NCBI RefSeq assembly: GCF_020102855.1
Contig: NZ_JADHZD010000001.1
Coordinates: forward strand, 124,001 to 188,000
Direction: 5' to 3'
Source of the DNA: Nocardioides lacusdianchii
GTDB lineage: Bacteria > Actinomycetota > Actinomycetes > Propionibacteriales > Nocardioidaceae
DNA length: 64,000 nt
A program made the translations under genes and the position numbers. Within the stretch, counting starts at the first letter, position 1, and each line of letters opens with the position of its first letter. The notes under the pieces were generated by a model, which saw only the letters and a list, made by a program, of their open reading frames with translations, had not been told where the DNA came from and did no database searches. This document shows, piece by piece, positions 42,557-53,520 of the stretch.

Positions 42557-43796
42557 GGCCACCGCCGAGCAGCTCGCCGAGCCGGGGACGTACGCCCCAC
42601 GCGGCGAGCAGCTCGTCGTACTCCTCGACCGCGCCTGCGCCGCGGGCGCCGGTGCGCACCGCGCGGAGCAGGGTGTTGCGCGGGGTGTGGGCGCTCTCGA
42701 CGAACTCCACCACGTCGACGCGGTAGCCCTCGCGGCGCAGCAGCGAGGCCCGCAGGGCGTCGGTGAGGGTGTCGGCGAAGCGCTCGCGGAGGATGCCGTG
42801 GCGGGTGAGCATCGCGTAGGGCGCGGGCGCCTCCGCGGTCCGCAGCTGGCTGGCGATGTCGTGGTGGCAGCACGGCGCCGCAAGCACCAGGGAGGCTTCC
42901 CAGTCCACCGCCCGGGCCAGCGCGTCGTCGGTGGCGGTGTCGCAGGCGTGCAGCGCCAGCACGACGTCGGGTGCCTGCTCCAGTCGCGCCTCGCCGATCG
43001 AGCCCACCACGAAGTCGGCCTCGATCCCGAGCCCGGCGGCCACCTGGGTGTTGTGGTCGGCCGACTGCTGCTTCACGTCGACGCCGGTCATCCGCACCGG
43101 CAGGCCGCGGCCGCCCTCGGCGACCGGGGCGGTGAGGAACCGGTGGGCGGCGAAGGTGAGGTAGGCGTTGCCGCAGCCGAGGTCGACGATGCGCAGCGGG
43201 TCGTCCAGCGTCGGCGTGCGCACGTGCCCCTGCTCCAGCGCCTCGCCGAGGCTGGCGTCGAGCAGGCGCACGAACTCCTCGACCTGGCGGTACTTCGCCT
43301 GTCGCGTCGGCTTCACCCGGCCCTGTGCGTCGCTGATCCCGAGGGCCACGAGGACGGGGTCGTCCTCCGCGAGCAGCCGGTCCTTGGCCCGGTCGTGGTC
43401 GCGCGAGACCTCGACCGCCTCGCGGCGCGCCGCCGTGTGGAGCAGCGGCGCGCCCTTCTTCGTCACGCGGAGCTGGTGGGTGGCGTCGACGGTGTCGACG
43501 TGCCAGTTGGCGAACGGCTCGGCCAGCAGCGCGTCGACGACGGCCCGGGCGTCCTCACCGAGCGCGTGGTTGGTGGTGTGCGCCTGCGTCGCGTCGTACG
43601 CCGTCACCTGCAGGCGGCGACCCGCCTTGAGGTCCACGACGCGGACCTCCACGCGGCGCACCTCACGCCCCTGCACCACTGGTGCAGGCCCGCCCTTGCG
43701 GCGGCCGCTGGCCAGGGCGCGCACCAGCGAGTCGGCGTCGAGCACGGTCGCCCGCAGGCGGTCCCACTCGGGTGACGCGGCCTGCCGGTCGCTCAC
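42546..43796 (-). CDS. SAM-dependent methyltransferase
   Basis: A 416-residue protein with a class I methyltransferase domain in the C-terminal half: motif I RIVDLGCGNAYLTFAAHRF, a motif II Asp in MTGVDVKQQS, LALHACDTATDDALARA, and a Cys-rich LVLAAPCCHHDIASQL. This pattern is that of the Methyltransf_32/METTL25-like family. The N-terminal 140 residues form an additional domain. The substrate is unknown. It starts with GTG overlapping the upstream 27-residue gene (GTGA). Confidence 0.82.
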   Translation of the reverse strand: MSDRQAASPEWDRLRATVLDADSLVRALASGRRKGGPAPVVQGREVRRVEVRVVDLKAGRRLQVTAYDATQAHTTNHALGEDARAVVDALLAEPFANWHVDTVDATHQLRVTKKGAPLLHTAARREAVEVSRDHDRAKDRLLAEDDPVLVALGISDAQGRVKPTRQAKYRQVEEFVRLLDASLGEALEQGHVRTPTLDDPLRIVDLGCGNAYLTFAAHRFLTAPVAEGGRGLPVRMTGVDVKQQSADHNTQVAAGLGIEADFVVGSIGEARLEQAPDVVLALHACDTATDDALARAVDWEASLVLAAPCCHHDIASQLRTAEAPAPYAMLTRHGILRERFADTLTDALRASLLRREGYRVDVVEFVESAHTPRNTLLRAVRTGARGAGAVEEYDELLAAWGVRPRLGELLGGGLSR

Positions 43797-43876
43797 AGGA
43801 CCGCGGCGAGGACGACGATGAGGATGAGGGCCCCCAGCGCCACCGGGATGACGAGTCGGCGGTGGCGTGGGTTCAT
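43793..43876 (-). CDS. 27-residue single-helix membrane protein
   Basis: Reads MNPRHRRLVIPV followed by ALGALILIVVLAAVL: a basic start and one membrane helix. TAGGAT (43888-43883) ends exactly 6 bases before its ATG, and its stop overlaps the methyltransferase GTG as GTGA, so it is the first cistron of that operon. Both positional signals support translation of this very small gene. No homologue is recalled. Confidence 0.6.
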   Translation of the reverse strand: MNPRHRRLVIPVALGALILIVVLAAVL

Positions 43877-43899
43877 GGCCCCATCCTAGGTCCGCGGCG

Positions 43900-44784
43900 T
43901 CAGGCCAGGCGCAGCGCGTGCGTCACCACGTCGAGCACCGGCACCCGGCCGGACTCGACGTCCGCGCGGTCGACCCAGGCGACCTCGTCGGTCGTGCCGT
44001 CGACCTCCATGACGCGCGGCTCGCCGTCCCCGACCGTGGCGGTGAAGAGCAGGTGGATGCCGTGGTAGTCCTCGATCCGCCCGGACGGGGCGTGCCCGGA
44101 GAAGTGGGTGTCGTGCACGCCGAGCAGGTCACCGACCTCGCAGGCCAGGCCGCACTCCTCCTCGACCTCGCGCGCCAGCGCCACCGCCGGTCGCTCGCCG
44201 TGGTCGACGCCGCCGCCCGGGAGGGTCCACAGCCCGGGGTGCGCGGCCCGCGCCGACAGCCGGGTCAGCAGCACGTCGCGACCGCGCAGCACCACGGCGT
44301 ACGCCGCGACCCGCTGCAGCCGGTGCGGCTGGTGGTCGACGAGAGCGTCGGTCACCTGCGCGGCCACCGGCACCGCACCCGACGCGACGTCCTCGACCCG
44401 GTGCCATGCGGCCTCGACGGTGGAGCCGTCCACCTCGACGACCCGCGGCGCCGGGGCGTCCGTGCGCACCCAGGCGTCGTAGACGATGCGGATCGCGTGG
44501 GCGTCCACGAGCAGGCCGTCACGGGCCGCGCGGGGCATGTGGACGCTGTAGACGCGGGCGGTTTCGCCGACGGTGGCGTCGAGCCCGGTCTCCTCCTGGA
44601 TCTCGCGCAGCAGGGCCGCCCGGGGGTCCTCGCCGTGGTCGACGCCGCCGCCGGGCAGGGTCCACATCTCGGTGCGCGACACCTTGGGCGCGAGCCGGCT
44701 GAGCAGGATCTCGACCGCACCGGCGCGCTCGCGGAGGATGACGGCGTACGCCGCCACCCGCTGTCGCCTCGGCAGGGATGCCAT
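43900..44784 (-). CDS. Tandem Nudix hydrolase
   Basis: A 294-residue protein made of two Nudix domains. Both carry a full Nudix box: GGGVDHGEDPRAALLREIQE-ETG in the first and GGGVDHGERPAVALAREVEE-ECG in the second. Each domain begins with RVAAYAV and has a LPGGGVDHG core, so the gene arose by internal duplication. Substrates of such enzymes are nucleoside diphosphates linked to other groups. TAGGTT (44796-44791) ends 6 bases before the ATG; divergent from the acyltransferase gene. Confidence 0.92.
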   Translation of the reverse strand: MASLPRRQRVAAYAVILRERAGAVEILLSRLAPKVSRTEMWTLPGGGVDHGEDPRAALLREIQEETGLDATVGETARVYSVHMPRAARDGLLVDAHAIRIVYDAWVRTDAPAPRVVEVDGSTVEAAWHRVEDVASGAVPVAAQVTDALVDHQPHRLQRVAAYAVVLRGRDVLLTRLSARAAHPGLWTLPGGGVDHGERPAVALAREVEEECGLACEVGDLLGVHDTHFSGHAPSGRIEDYHGIHLLFTATVGDGEPRVMEVDGTTDEVAWVDRADVESGRVPVLDVVTHALRLA

Positions 44785-44814
44785 GGGTCCAACCTAGTGA
44801 AGTAGCGTGTGCGG

Positions 44815-45867
44815 GTGGCTCCCCCGTCCCGTGATCCGTGGCTCGACAACGTCAAGATGGTGCTCGTCACCCTCGTCGTCGTGGGGCACGCGATCGGCCT
44901 CGTGGAGGAGAGCGCGGGCAGCCACTGGGTCTACGACTTCATCTACCTCTGGCACATCCCGGCCTTCGTCTTCGTCAGCGGCTACCTCTCCAAGTCCTTC
45001 GAGTGGGACCGCCGTCGGCTCAAGAGCCTCGTCTACACCCTCGCGATCCCCTACCTCCTCTTCGAGCCGGCGCTGTTCTACTACCGCCGCGAGGTGGCCG
45101 GCGAGGGCGTCGAGTACCCGCTGTGGCTGATCCCGCACTGGACGATGTGGTACCTCATCGTCCTGCTCATGTGGCGGCTGATCACCCCGATCCTCAAGCG
45201 GCACTGGCTCTTCCTGCCGCTGTCGGTGGTCGTCAGCCTGCTCGGCGGGCTGTGGAACGACGACACCCTGATGATCCCGCGCTTCCTGGGCCTGCTGCCG
45301 TTCTTCGTGCTGGGCCTCCACCTCAAGCCGCGCCACCTGCACCGCCTCGACGACGTGTGGGTGCGGGTCGCGGCGGTGCCGACCCTGATCGGCATCGGCG
45401 TCATGGCCGTCTACACCGACATCTGGTCCGACACCGCGCTGCTCTGGTACGACACCGGCTACGCCGAGATCCCGATCGACAACGAGATCGTCTTCCAGAC
45501 CCGGCTGACGGTGATGATGGTGGGGCTGCTCGGCACGTTCGCTGCGATATCACTCATACCCCGTCGCTCGCTCGGGTGGTTCACCACGATGGGCACCGCG
45601 TCGTTGGTGATCTACCTCTTCCACGGCTTCGTGATCAAGACGTTCCTTGCCCTCGGGTGGCCCGACTTCACCGCCGCCAACCCCGCCCTCGGACTCGTCG
45701 TGACGATGGTCGGCGCGGTCGGCCTCTCACTCCTGCTGGCCAGCCCGCCCGTGCGCCGGGTGCTGGAGCCGCTCACCAACCCGGCCGGGACCCTGGAGAA
45801 GCGCCTCTCCCGCCGCCGCGACGAGCCGACAACCCGCCAGGACTCCAAGCCGACACCCTCAGGATGA
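44815..45867 (+). CDS. Acyltransferase-3 family membrane protein
   Basis: A 350-residue polytopic protein with about ten helices, opening with WLDNVKMVLVTLVVVGHAIG (the acyltransferase-3 hallmark with catalytic His) and WHIPAFVFVSGYLSKSF. It probably acetylates or acylates an extracytoplasmic sugar or lipid. TAGCGT (44803-44808) ends 6 bases before the GTG at 44815, although another in-frame GTG lies at 44809. Overlaps the convergent PlsC gene by 9 bases. Confidence 0.85.
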   Translation: MAPPSRDPWLDNVKMVLVTLVVVGHAIGLVEESAGSHWVYDFIYLWHIPAFVFVSGYLSKSFEWDRRRLKSLVYTLAIPYLLFEPALFYYRREVAGEGVEYPLWLIPHWTMWYLIVLLMWRLITPILKRHWLFLPLSVVVSLLGGLWNDDTLMIPRFLGLLPFFVLGLHLKPRHLHRLDDVWVRVAAVPTLIGIGVMAVYTDIWSDTALLWYDTGYAEIPIDNEIVFQTRLTVMMVGLLGTFAAISLIPRRSLGWFTTMGTASLVIYLFHGFVIKTFLALGWPDFTAANPALGLVVTMVGAVGLSLLLASPPVRRVLEPLTNPAGTLEKRLSRRRDEPTTRQDSKPTPSG

Positions 45868-46650
45868 GGTCGGGCCCCAGGTCGGGCTGATCGCCGAGCG
45901 GGGCACCACGTCGAGGTGGGCGGCCTGCGCGCGCGTCGGAGCGTGCCCGCCGAGGTGCGCAGGGTGCCACGGAGCGTGCTCACCCGGGCGCGGCAGGTGG
46001 TGGGGTCGGCGCTGGAGCGCCTCGAGCTGGTCGGTGAGCACCGCACCGAGGTGACGGGTCCAGTCGGTGAGGTCGTCGCGCGCGCCGATCGTCAGGGGCA
46101 CACCGAAGTCGACGTCGACGCGGCGTCCGCGCGCCAGGCACGGTCGCGGCTCCTTGCCCCGCTCGTCGGGCACGCCGACGGACCACACTCGCTGCGATCC
46201 CCACAGCGCGACCGGGACGACCGGGACGCCGGTCTCGCGCGCCAGGCTGGCGACGCCGCGCATGAGGGAGCGGACGGTGTAGGAGTAGGAGATCCCCGCC
46301 TCCGGGAAGGCGCAGACCGCCTCGCCCTCGCGCAGCAGCCGGCGCGCGGTGACGTACGCCCCCGCCGGTGCCTCCCGGTCGACCGGGACGTGGCGCATCC
46401 GGTCCATCGCGGCGCGCACCACCGGCAGGTGCCACACGTCGTGGCGGCACATGAAGCGGACGAAGCGCTGCCGCTCGCGCACCGCCTGGCCGATCATCAG
46501 GAAGTCGGGGTAGCTGACGTGGGTGGCGGCGAGCAGCACCGGCCCGCTCGTCGGCAGGTGCTCGACACCGGTCGCCACGGTGCGGATGCCGAACGCGCGC
46601 AGCGCAGCACCACCGAGGAGGTTGGTGGCGCGGTAGACGTGCTCGCTCAT
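45859..46650 (-). CDS. 1-acyl-sn-glycerol-3-phosphate acyltransferase family (PlsC-like)
   Basis: A 263-residue acyltransferase of the PlsC/LPLAT family with the catalytic ATHVSYPDFLMIG (HxxxxD) and the acceptor-binding FPEAGISYSY motif, where the usual FPEG is replaced by FPEA. It likely acylates lysophosphatidate or a related lipid. The ATG at 46650 is chosen; an upstream frame to 46671 is possible. Confidence 0.85.
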   Translation of the reverse strand: MSEHVYRATNLLGGAALRAFGIRTVATGVEHLPTSGPVLLAATHVSYPDFLMIGQAVRERQRFVRFMCRHDVWHLPVVRAAMDRMRHVPVDREAPAGAYVTARRLLREGEAVCAFPEAGISYSYTVRSLMRGVASLARETGVPVVPVALWGSQRVWSVGVPDERGKEPRPCLARGRRVDVDFGVPLTIGARDDLTDWTRHLGAVLTDQLEALQRRPHHLPRPGEHAPWHPAHLGGHAPTRAQAAHLDVVPRSAISPTWGPTSS

Positions 46651-46714
46651 GCCCGTCGTTCGTCGCGGCACGCCGCGCGGATCGGCCGGCGCGAGCCGAC
46701 CGGGACGCGCTCGC

Positions 46715-47962
46715 TCACGAGAACGGCGGACGCGCGTCGCGGGCGAACGACCGCTTGCCGGCCCAGCGCCACACGCGCGCGGCCCGGTCGCGGTCGGCGT
46801 CGTCGACCAGGTTGCCCATCCAGCGCAACGCCAGGGTCATCAGCCAGTCCGAGCGCATCCCGGCGGGACCGAGCGCGGCCACCACCTTGGGCTGCGTGGC
46901 GACCCCGGCCAGCCGACGCGCGATCGAGAAGGCCTCGCCGTAGTGCTCCACGAGCGTCGCGCGCCACGCCTCCCCCAGCCCGACACCGCCGGCGATGTGC
47001 TCGGCGACGAACCGGCCGGTCTCGAGGCCGTAGTCGATGCCCTCGCCGTTGAGCGGGTTGACGCAGGCTGCGGCGTCGCCGATCAGTGCCCAGTTGGGTC
47101 CCGCGACGTTGCTCACCGCACCACCCATCGGCAGCAGCGCCGAGGTCGGCGCCCGCAGCTCACCGGACAGCCCGAAGTCCGCTCCGATGGTGTCGGCGTA
47201 GGTCTGCATCAGGGGCTTGATCGCCACCTCGGCCGGTCGGCGGCTCGTGGCGAGGGTGCCGGCGCCGAGGTTCACCGTGCCGTCGCCGAGGGGGAAGATC
47301 CAGCCGTAGCCCGAGACCAGCTCGCCCTGCTCGTCGCGCAGCTCGAGGTGGGAGCTGATCCACGGGTCGTCGGACATCGCGGAGTCGACGTAGGAGCGCC
47401 CGGCCACGGCGTAGACGGTGTCGCGGTGCCACTCGCGCCCCAGCATCTTGCCGAGCGGCGAGCGCACGCCGTCGGCGACCACCAGCCACTCGCAGGCGAT
47501 CTCGAAGGTGCCCTCGGCGTCGCGGAGCTCGATGGCCGCGACGCGCTCGCCGTCACGGCGTACGCCGACCGCGCGGGCGCCGTCGACGGCGAAGGCGCCG
47601 CTCTTGATGGCCACCGTGCGGAGGTGGTCGTCGAGCTCGGTGCGCGCGACGGCCGAGCCCCAGTCCGGCAGCGAGCCGCCCGGCCAGGGCAGCAGCAGCG
47701 TCTGGCCGAAGCCGTGCGCGCGCAGGCCGTGGTTGACCGTGTGGGAGCGCAGCCAGTCCTCGAGGCCGAGCTTCTGCATCTCGCCGATCGCGCGGGGCGT
47801 CAGCCCGTCGCCGCAGGTCTTGTCGCGCGGGAAGGTGGCGGCGTCCACCAGCACGACGTCGAGCCCGGCGCGCGCGGCCCACGCCGCCGCGGCCGAGCCG
47901 GAGGGGCCGGCACCGACGACGAGGACGTCGGCGGAGGTGGGACGCGAGGAGGGGGTGGTCAC
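46715..47962 (-). CDS. Geranylgeranyl reductase family FAD-dependent oxidoreductase (MenJ-like)
   Basis: A 415-residue FAD enzyme with the dinucleotide motif VLVVGAGPSGSAAAAWAA near the start, the CGDGLTPRAI loop after the FAD-binding cysteine region, and GDAAACVNPLNGEGIDYGLETG near residue 300. It belongs to the family of archaeal GGR and mycobacterial MenJ, which saturates a double bond in menaquinone's isoprenyl chain. Menaquinone reduction is inferred from the family. Starts with GTG 6 bases after GAGAAT. Confidence 0.85.
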   Translation of the reverse strand: MTTPSSRPTSADVLVVGAGPSGSAAAAWAARAGLDVVLVDAATFPRDKTCGDGLTPRAIGEMQKLGLEDWLRSHTVNHGLRAHGFGQTLLLPWPGGSLPDWGSAVARTELDDHLRTVAIKSGAFAVDGARAVGVRRDGERVAAIELRDAEGTFEIACEWLVVADGVRSPLGKMLGREWHRDTVYAVAGRSYVDSAMSDDPWISSHLELRDEQGELVSGYGWIFPLGDGTVNLGAGTLATSRRPAEVAIKPLMQTYADTIGADFGLSGELRAPTSALLPMGGAVSNVAGPNWALIGDAAACVNPLNGEGIDYGLETGRFVAEHIAGGVGLGEAWRATLVEHYGEAFSIARRLAGVATQPKVVAALGPAGMRSDWLMTLALRWMGNLVDDADRDRAARVWRWAGKRSFARDARPPFS

Positions 47963-48070
47963 ACCGGAATTCTCGCAGGCGGGTCACAACCTCGCGGCAG
48001 AGCCCGGCGTAAGGCTCTCGTAAGCATCGCGGGCGTCCGTGGCTGGGCCGCCGCTGTCATGCTGGAACGC

Positions 48071-48664
48071 ATGAGACGCCTCGTGGTCGCGACCGCCGTC
48101 CCCCTCCTCCTGCTGCTCGGGGCGTGCGGCGACGACCCGGCCACGACGGCCACCTCGCCGACGACGTCCTCCGCCTCCGACGAGCCCTCTGCGGCCACCT
48201 CCGACGACGCCTCCGCGGAGCCGTCCGAAGAGCCCGCGGACGCCGGCGAGGGTGCGGCCGGCACCCCGGAGCTGCTCGACTTCACCGCCACCACCGTGGG
48301 GGGCGACCCCTTCGACGGCGCGAGCCTGGCCGGCTCGCCCACGGTCCTGTGGTTCTGGGCGCCGTGGTGCCCGACGTGCCGCAGCCAGATCCCGCAGGTG
48401 CAGGACCTCGCCCAGACCTACGGCGACCGGGTGGGCGTGGTCGGGATCGGCTCGCTCGACAGCGCGGAGGCGATCGCGGACTTCGCCGGTGACGCGGAGG
48501 GCGTGACCCACCTCGAGGACGTCGACGGGGAGCTGTGGACGCGCTTCGGGGTCGCCGAGCAGTCCTCCTTCGTCGTGCTCGATGCCGACGGCAAGGTCGT
48601 CTTCGAGGCCGGCTACGGCGGCTCGGACGACCTCGGCGCCGAGGTCGACGCCCTGCTGGGCTGA
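48071..48664 (+). CDS. TlpA-like thioredoxin lipoprotein
   Basis: A 197-residue extracytoplasmic redoxin. Lipobox LLLLLGAC places Cys at about residue 17, a Ser/Thr/Glu linker follows, then a thioredoxin fold with the active-site WCPTCRSQIPQV (CPTC). It likely reduces or oxidises substrate disulfides outside the membrane using electrons from the adjacent CcdA. CATGCT (48058-48063) ends 7 bases before the ATG at 48071. Confidence 0.85.
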   Translation: MRRLVVATAVPLLLLLGACGDDPATTATSPTTSSASDEPSAATSDDASAEPSEEPADAGEGAAGTPELLDFTATTVGGDPFDGASLAGSPTVLWFWAPWCPTCRSQIPQVQDLAQTYGDRVGVVGIGSLDSAEAIADFAGDAEGVTHLEDVDGELWTRFGVAEQSSFVVLDADGKVVFEAGYGGSDDLGAEVDALLG

Positions 48665-48679
48665 GCGGCAGACCGACCC

Positions 48680-49453
48680 GTGGGCGACACCCTGGCCCTC
48701 GCCGTGGCGGCGGGGATGCTCGCAGCGGTCAACCCGTGCGGCTTCGCGCTGCTGCCGGCCTACCTGTCCGTGCTGGTCCTCGGCGACGACAGCCCGGGCT
48801 CGGGCCGTGCCGTCGCCCGGGCGCTCTGGCTGACCGCCTGCATGACGATCGGGTTCGTGGCCGTCTTCGGTGTCTTCGGCCTCGTCATCTCACCGGTGGC
48901 CTCCCAGGCCCAGCAGTACCTCCCGTGGTTCACCACGGTCTTCGGCGCGCTGGTCGCGCTCGCGGGCCTCTGGCTGCTGCTCGGGCGCGAGCTGCCCCGC
49001 CTGCAGCTGACTCGTGGGGGCTCGGGCGGGAAGCCCCTGACCCGGAGCGTGCCGACCATGGTGGGCTTCGGCATGTCGTACGCCGCCGCGAGCCTCACCT
49101 GCTCGATCGCGCCGTTCCTGGCGCTCGTCGTGGCCAGCTTCCGCAGCGGCTCCACCGCCGAGGGAGCTTCGCTCTTCCTCGCCTACAGCGCCGGCATGGG
49201 GCTGCTCGTCGGGGCGGCGGCCGTGGCCGTGGCGCTCGCGCGACGCGGGCTCATCTCGGGCATCCGCCGCGGCGGGCAGTGGGTGCCCCGGGTCTCGGGC
49301 CTGCTGCTGCTCGTGGTGGGCGCCTACGTCTCCTGGTACGGCGCGTGGGAGCTGCGGGTCCTCGACGGCGGTGACCCCTCGGACCCGGTCATCGAGCTCG
49401 CCGCGCGCGTGCAGGCCACGCTCGCGGAGTGGGTCCGGGCGATCACGCCCTGA
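48680..49453 (+). CDS. ccdA: CcdA/DsbD-type transmembrane thiol-reductase
   Basis: A 257-residue protein with about six to seven helices. The paired cysteines in AAVNPCGFALLPAYL and ASLTCSIAPFLALV are the reductant-transferring cysteines of the CcdA family, which carries electrons from cytoplasmic thioredoxin to outside thioredoxin-fold proteins. Its partner is the TlpA-like lipoprotein directly upstream (16 bases). Confidence 0.9.
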   Translation: MGDTLALAVAAGMLAAVNPCGFALLPAYLSVLVLGDDSPGSGRAVARALWLTACMTIGFVAVFGVFGLVISPVASQAQQYLPWFTTVFGALVALAGLWLLLGRELPRLQLTRGGSGGKPLTRSVPTMVGFGMSYAAASLTCSIAPFLALVVASFRSGSTAEGASLFLAYSAGMGLLVGAAAVAVALARRGLISGIRRGGQWVPRVSGLLLLVVGAYVSWYGAWELRVLDGGDPSDPVIELAARVQATLAEWVRAITP

Positions 49454-49492
49454 TGGGTCCGCCTGTCGCGGAGGCGGCGACGTCCACCGGTC

Positions 49493-49553
49493 GATCTCGA
49501 TACGCACAACGCCCGCCCTCGCGAGCGAGGGCGGGCGTTGGTGCTACTCGATC
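49493..49553. repeat. Repeat-related bidirectional terminator between ccdA and rpoC
   Basis: A hairpin with arms AACGCCCGCCCTCGC (49508-49522) and GCGAGGGCGGGCGTT (49525-49539), perfect over at least 13 bp, can terminate transcription from both sides. It is bounded by TCTCGATACGC (49495-49505) and CTACTCGA (49544-49551), the same arms as the repeat copies at 15428 and 22850, so this looks like a third, divergent element whose centre has become a strong hairpin. Confidence 0.7.
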
Positions 49554-49565
49554 TGGTTCGTCACA

Positions 49566-49586
49566 CCAGAACTGATCGCTGCGCGA

Positions 49587-49596
<10 letters not shown>
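49566..49596 (-). terminator. rpoC terminator hairpin containing the stop codon
   Basis: Arms CCAGAACTGATCGC (minus-strand 49596-49583) and its complement (49579-49566) form a perfect 14-bp stem with a 3-base loop. The rpoC TGA (49589-49587) and the codons for Gln-Asn lie inside the 5' arm. Confidence 0.75.
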
Positions 49597-53432
<3,836 letters not shown>

Positions 53433-53487
53433 TTGGCTGTGAGTCCTTCGTTAGTACGTGGGAAAGCTGAGCTGTGGACTGAGGGGC

Positions 53488-53513
53488 GGTACGCCGGCCG
53501 GAGCCGGCGTACC
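53488..53513. other. Hairpin in the rpoB-rpoC spacer
   Basis: Perfect 11-bp arms GGTACGCCGGC (53488-53498) and GCCGGCGTACC (53503-53513) around a 4-base loop, 8 bases downstream of the rpoB stop on the minus strand. It could be an RNA processing or partial attenuation site; it does not carry a U tract. Confidence 0.7.
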
Positions 53514-53520
53514 GACGCAC

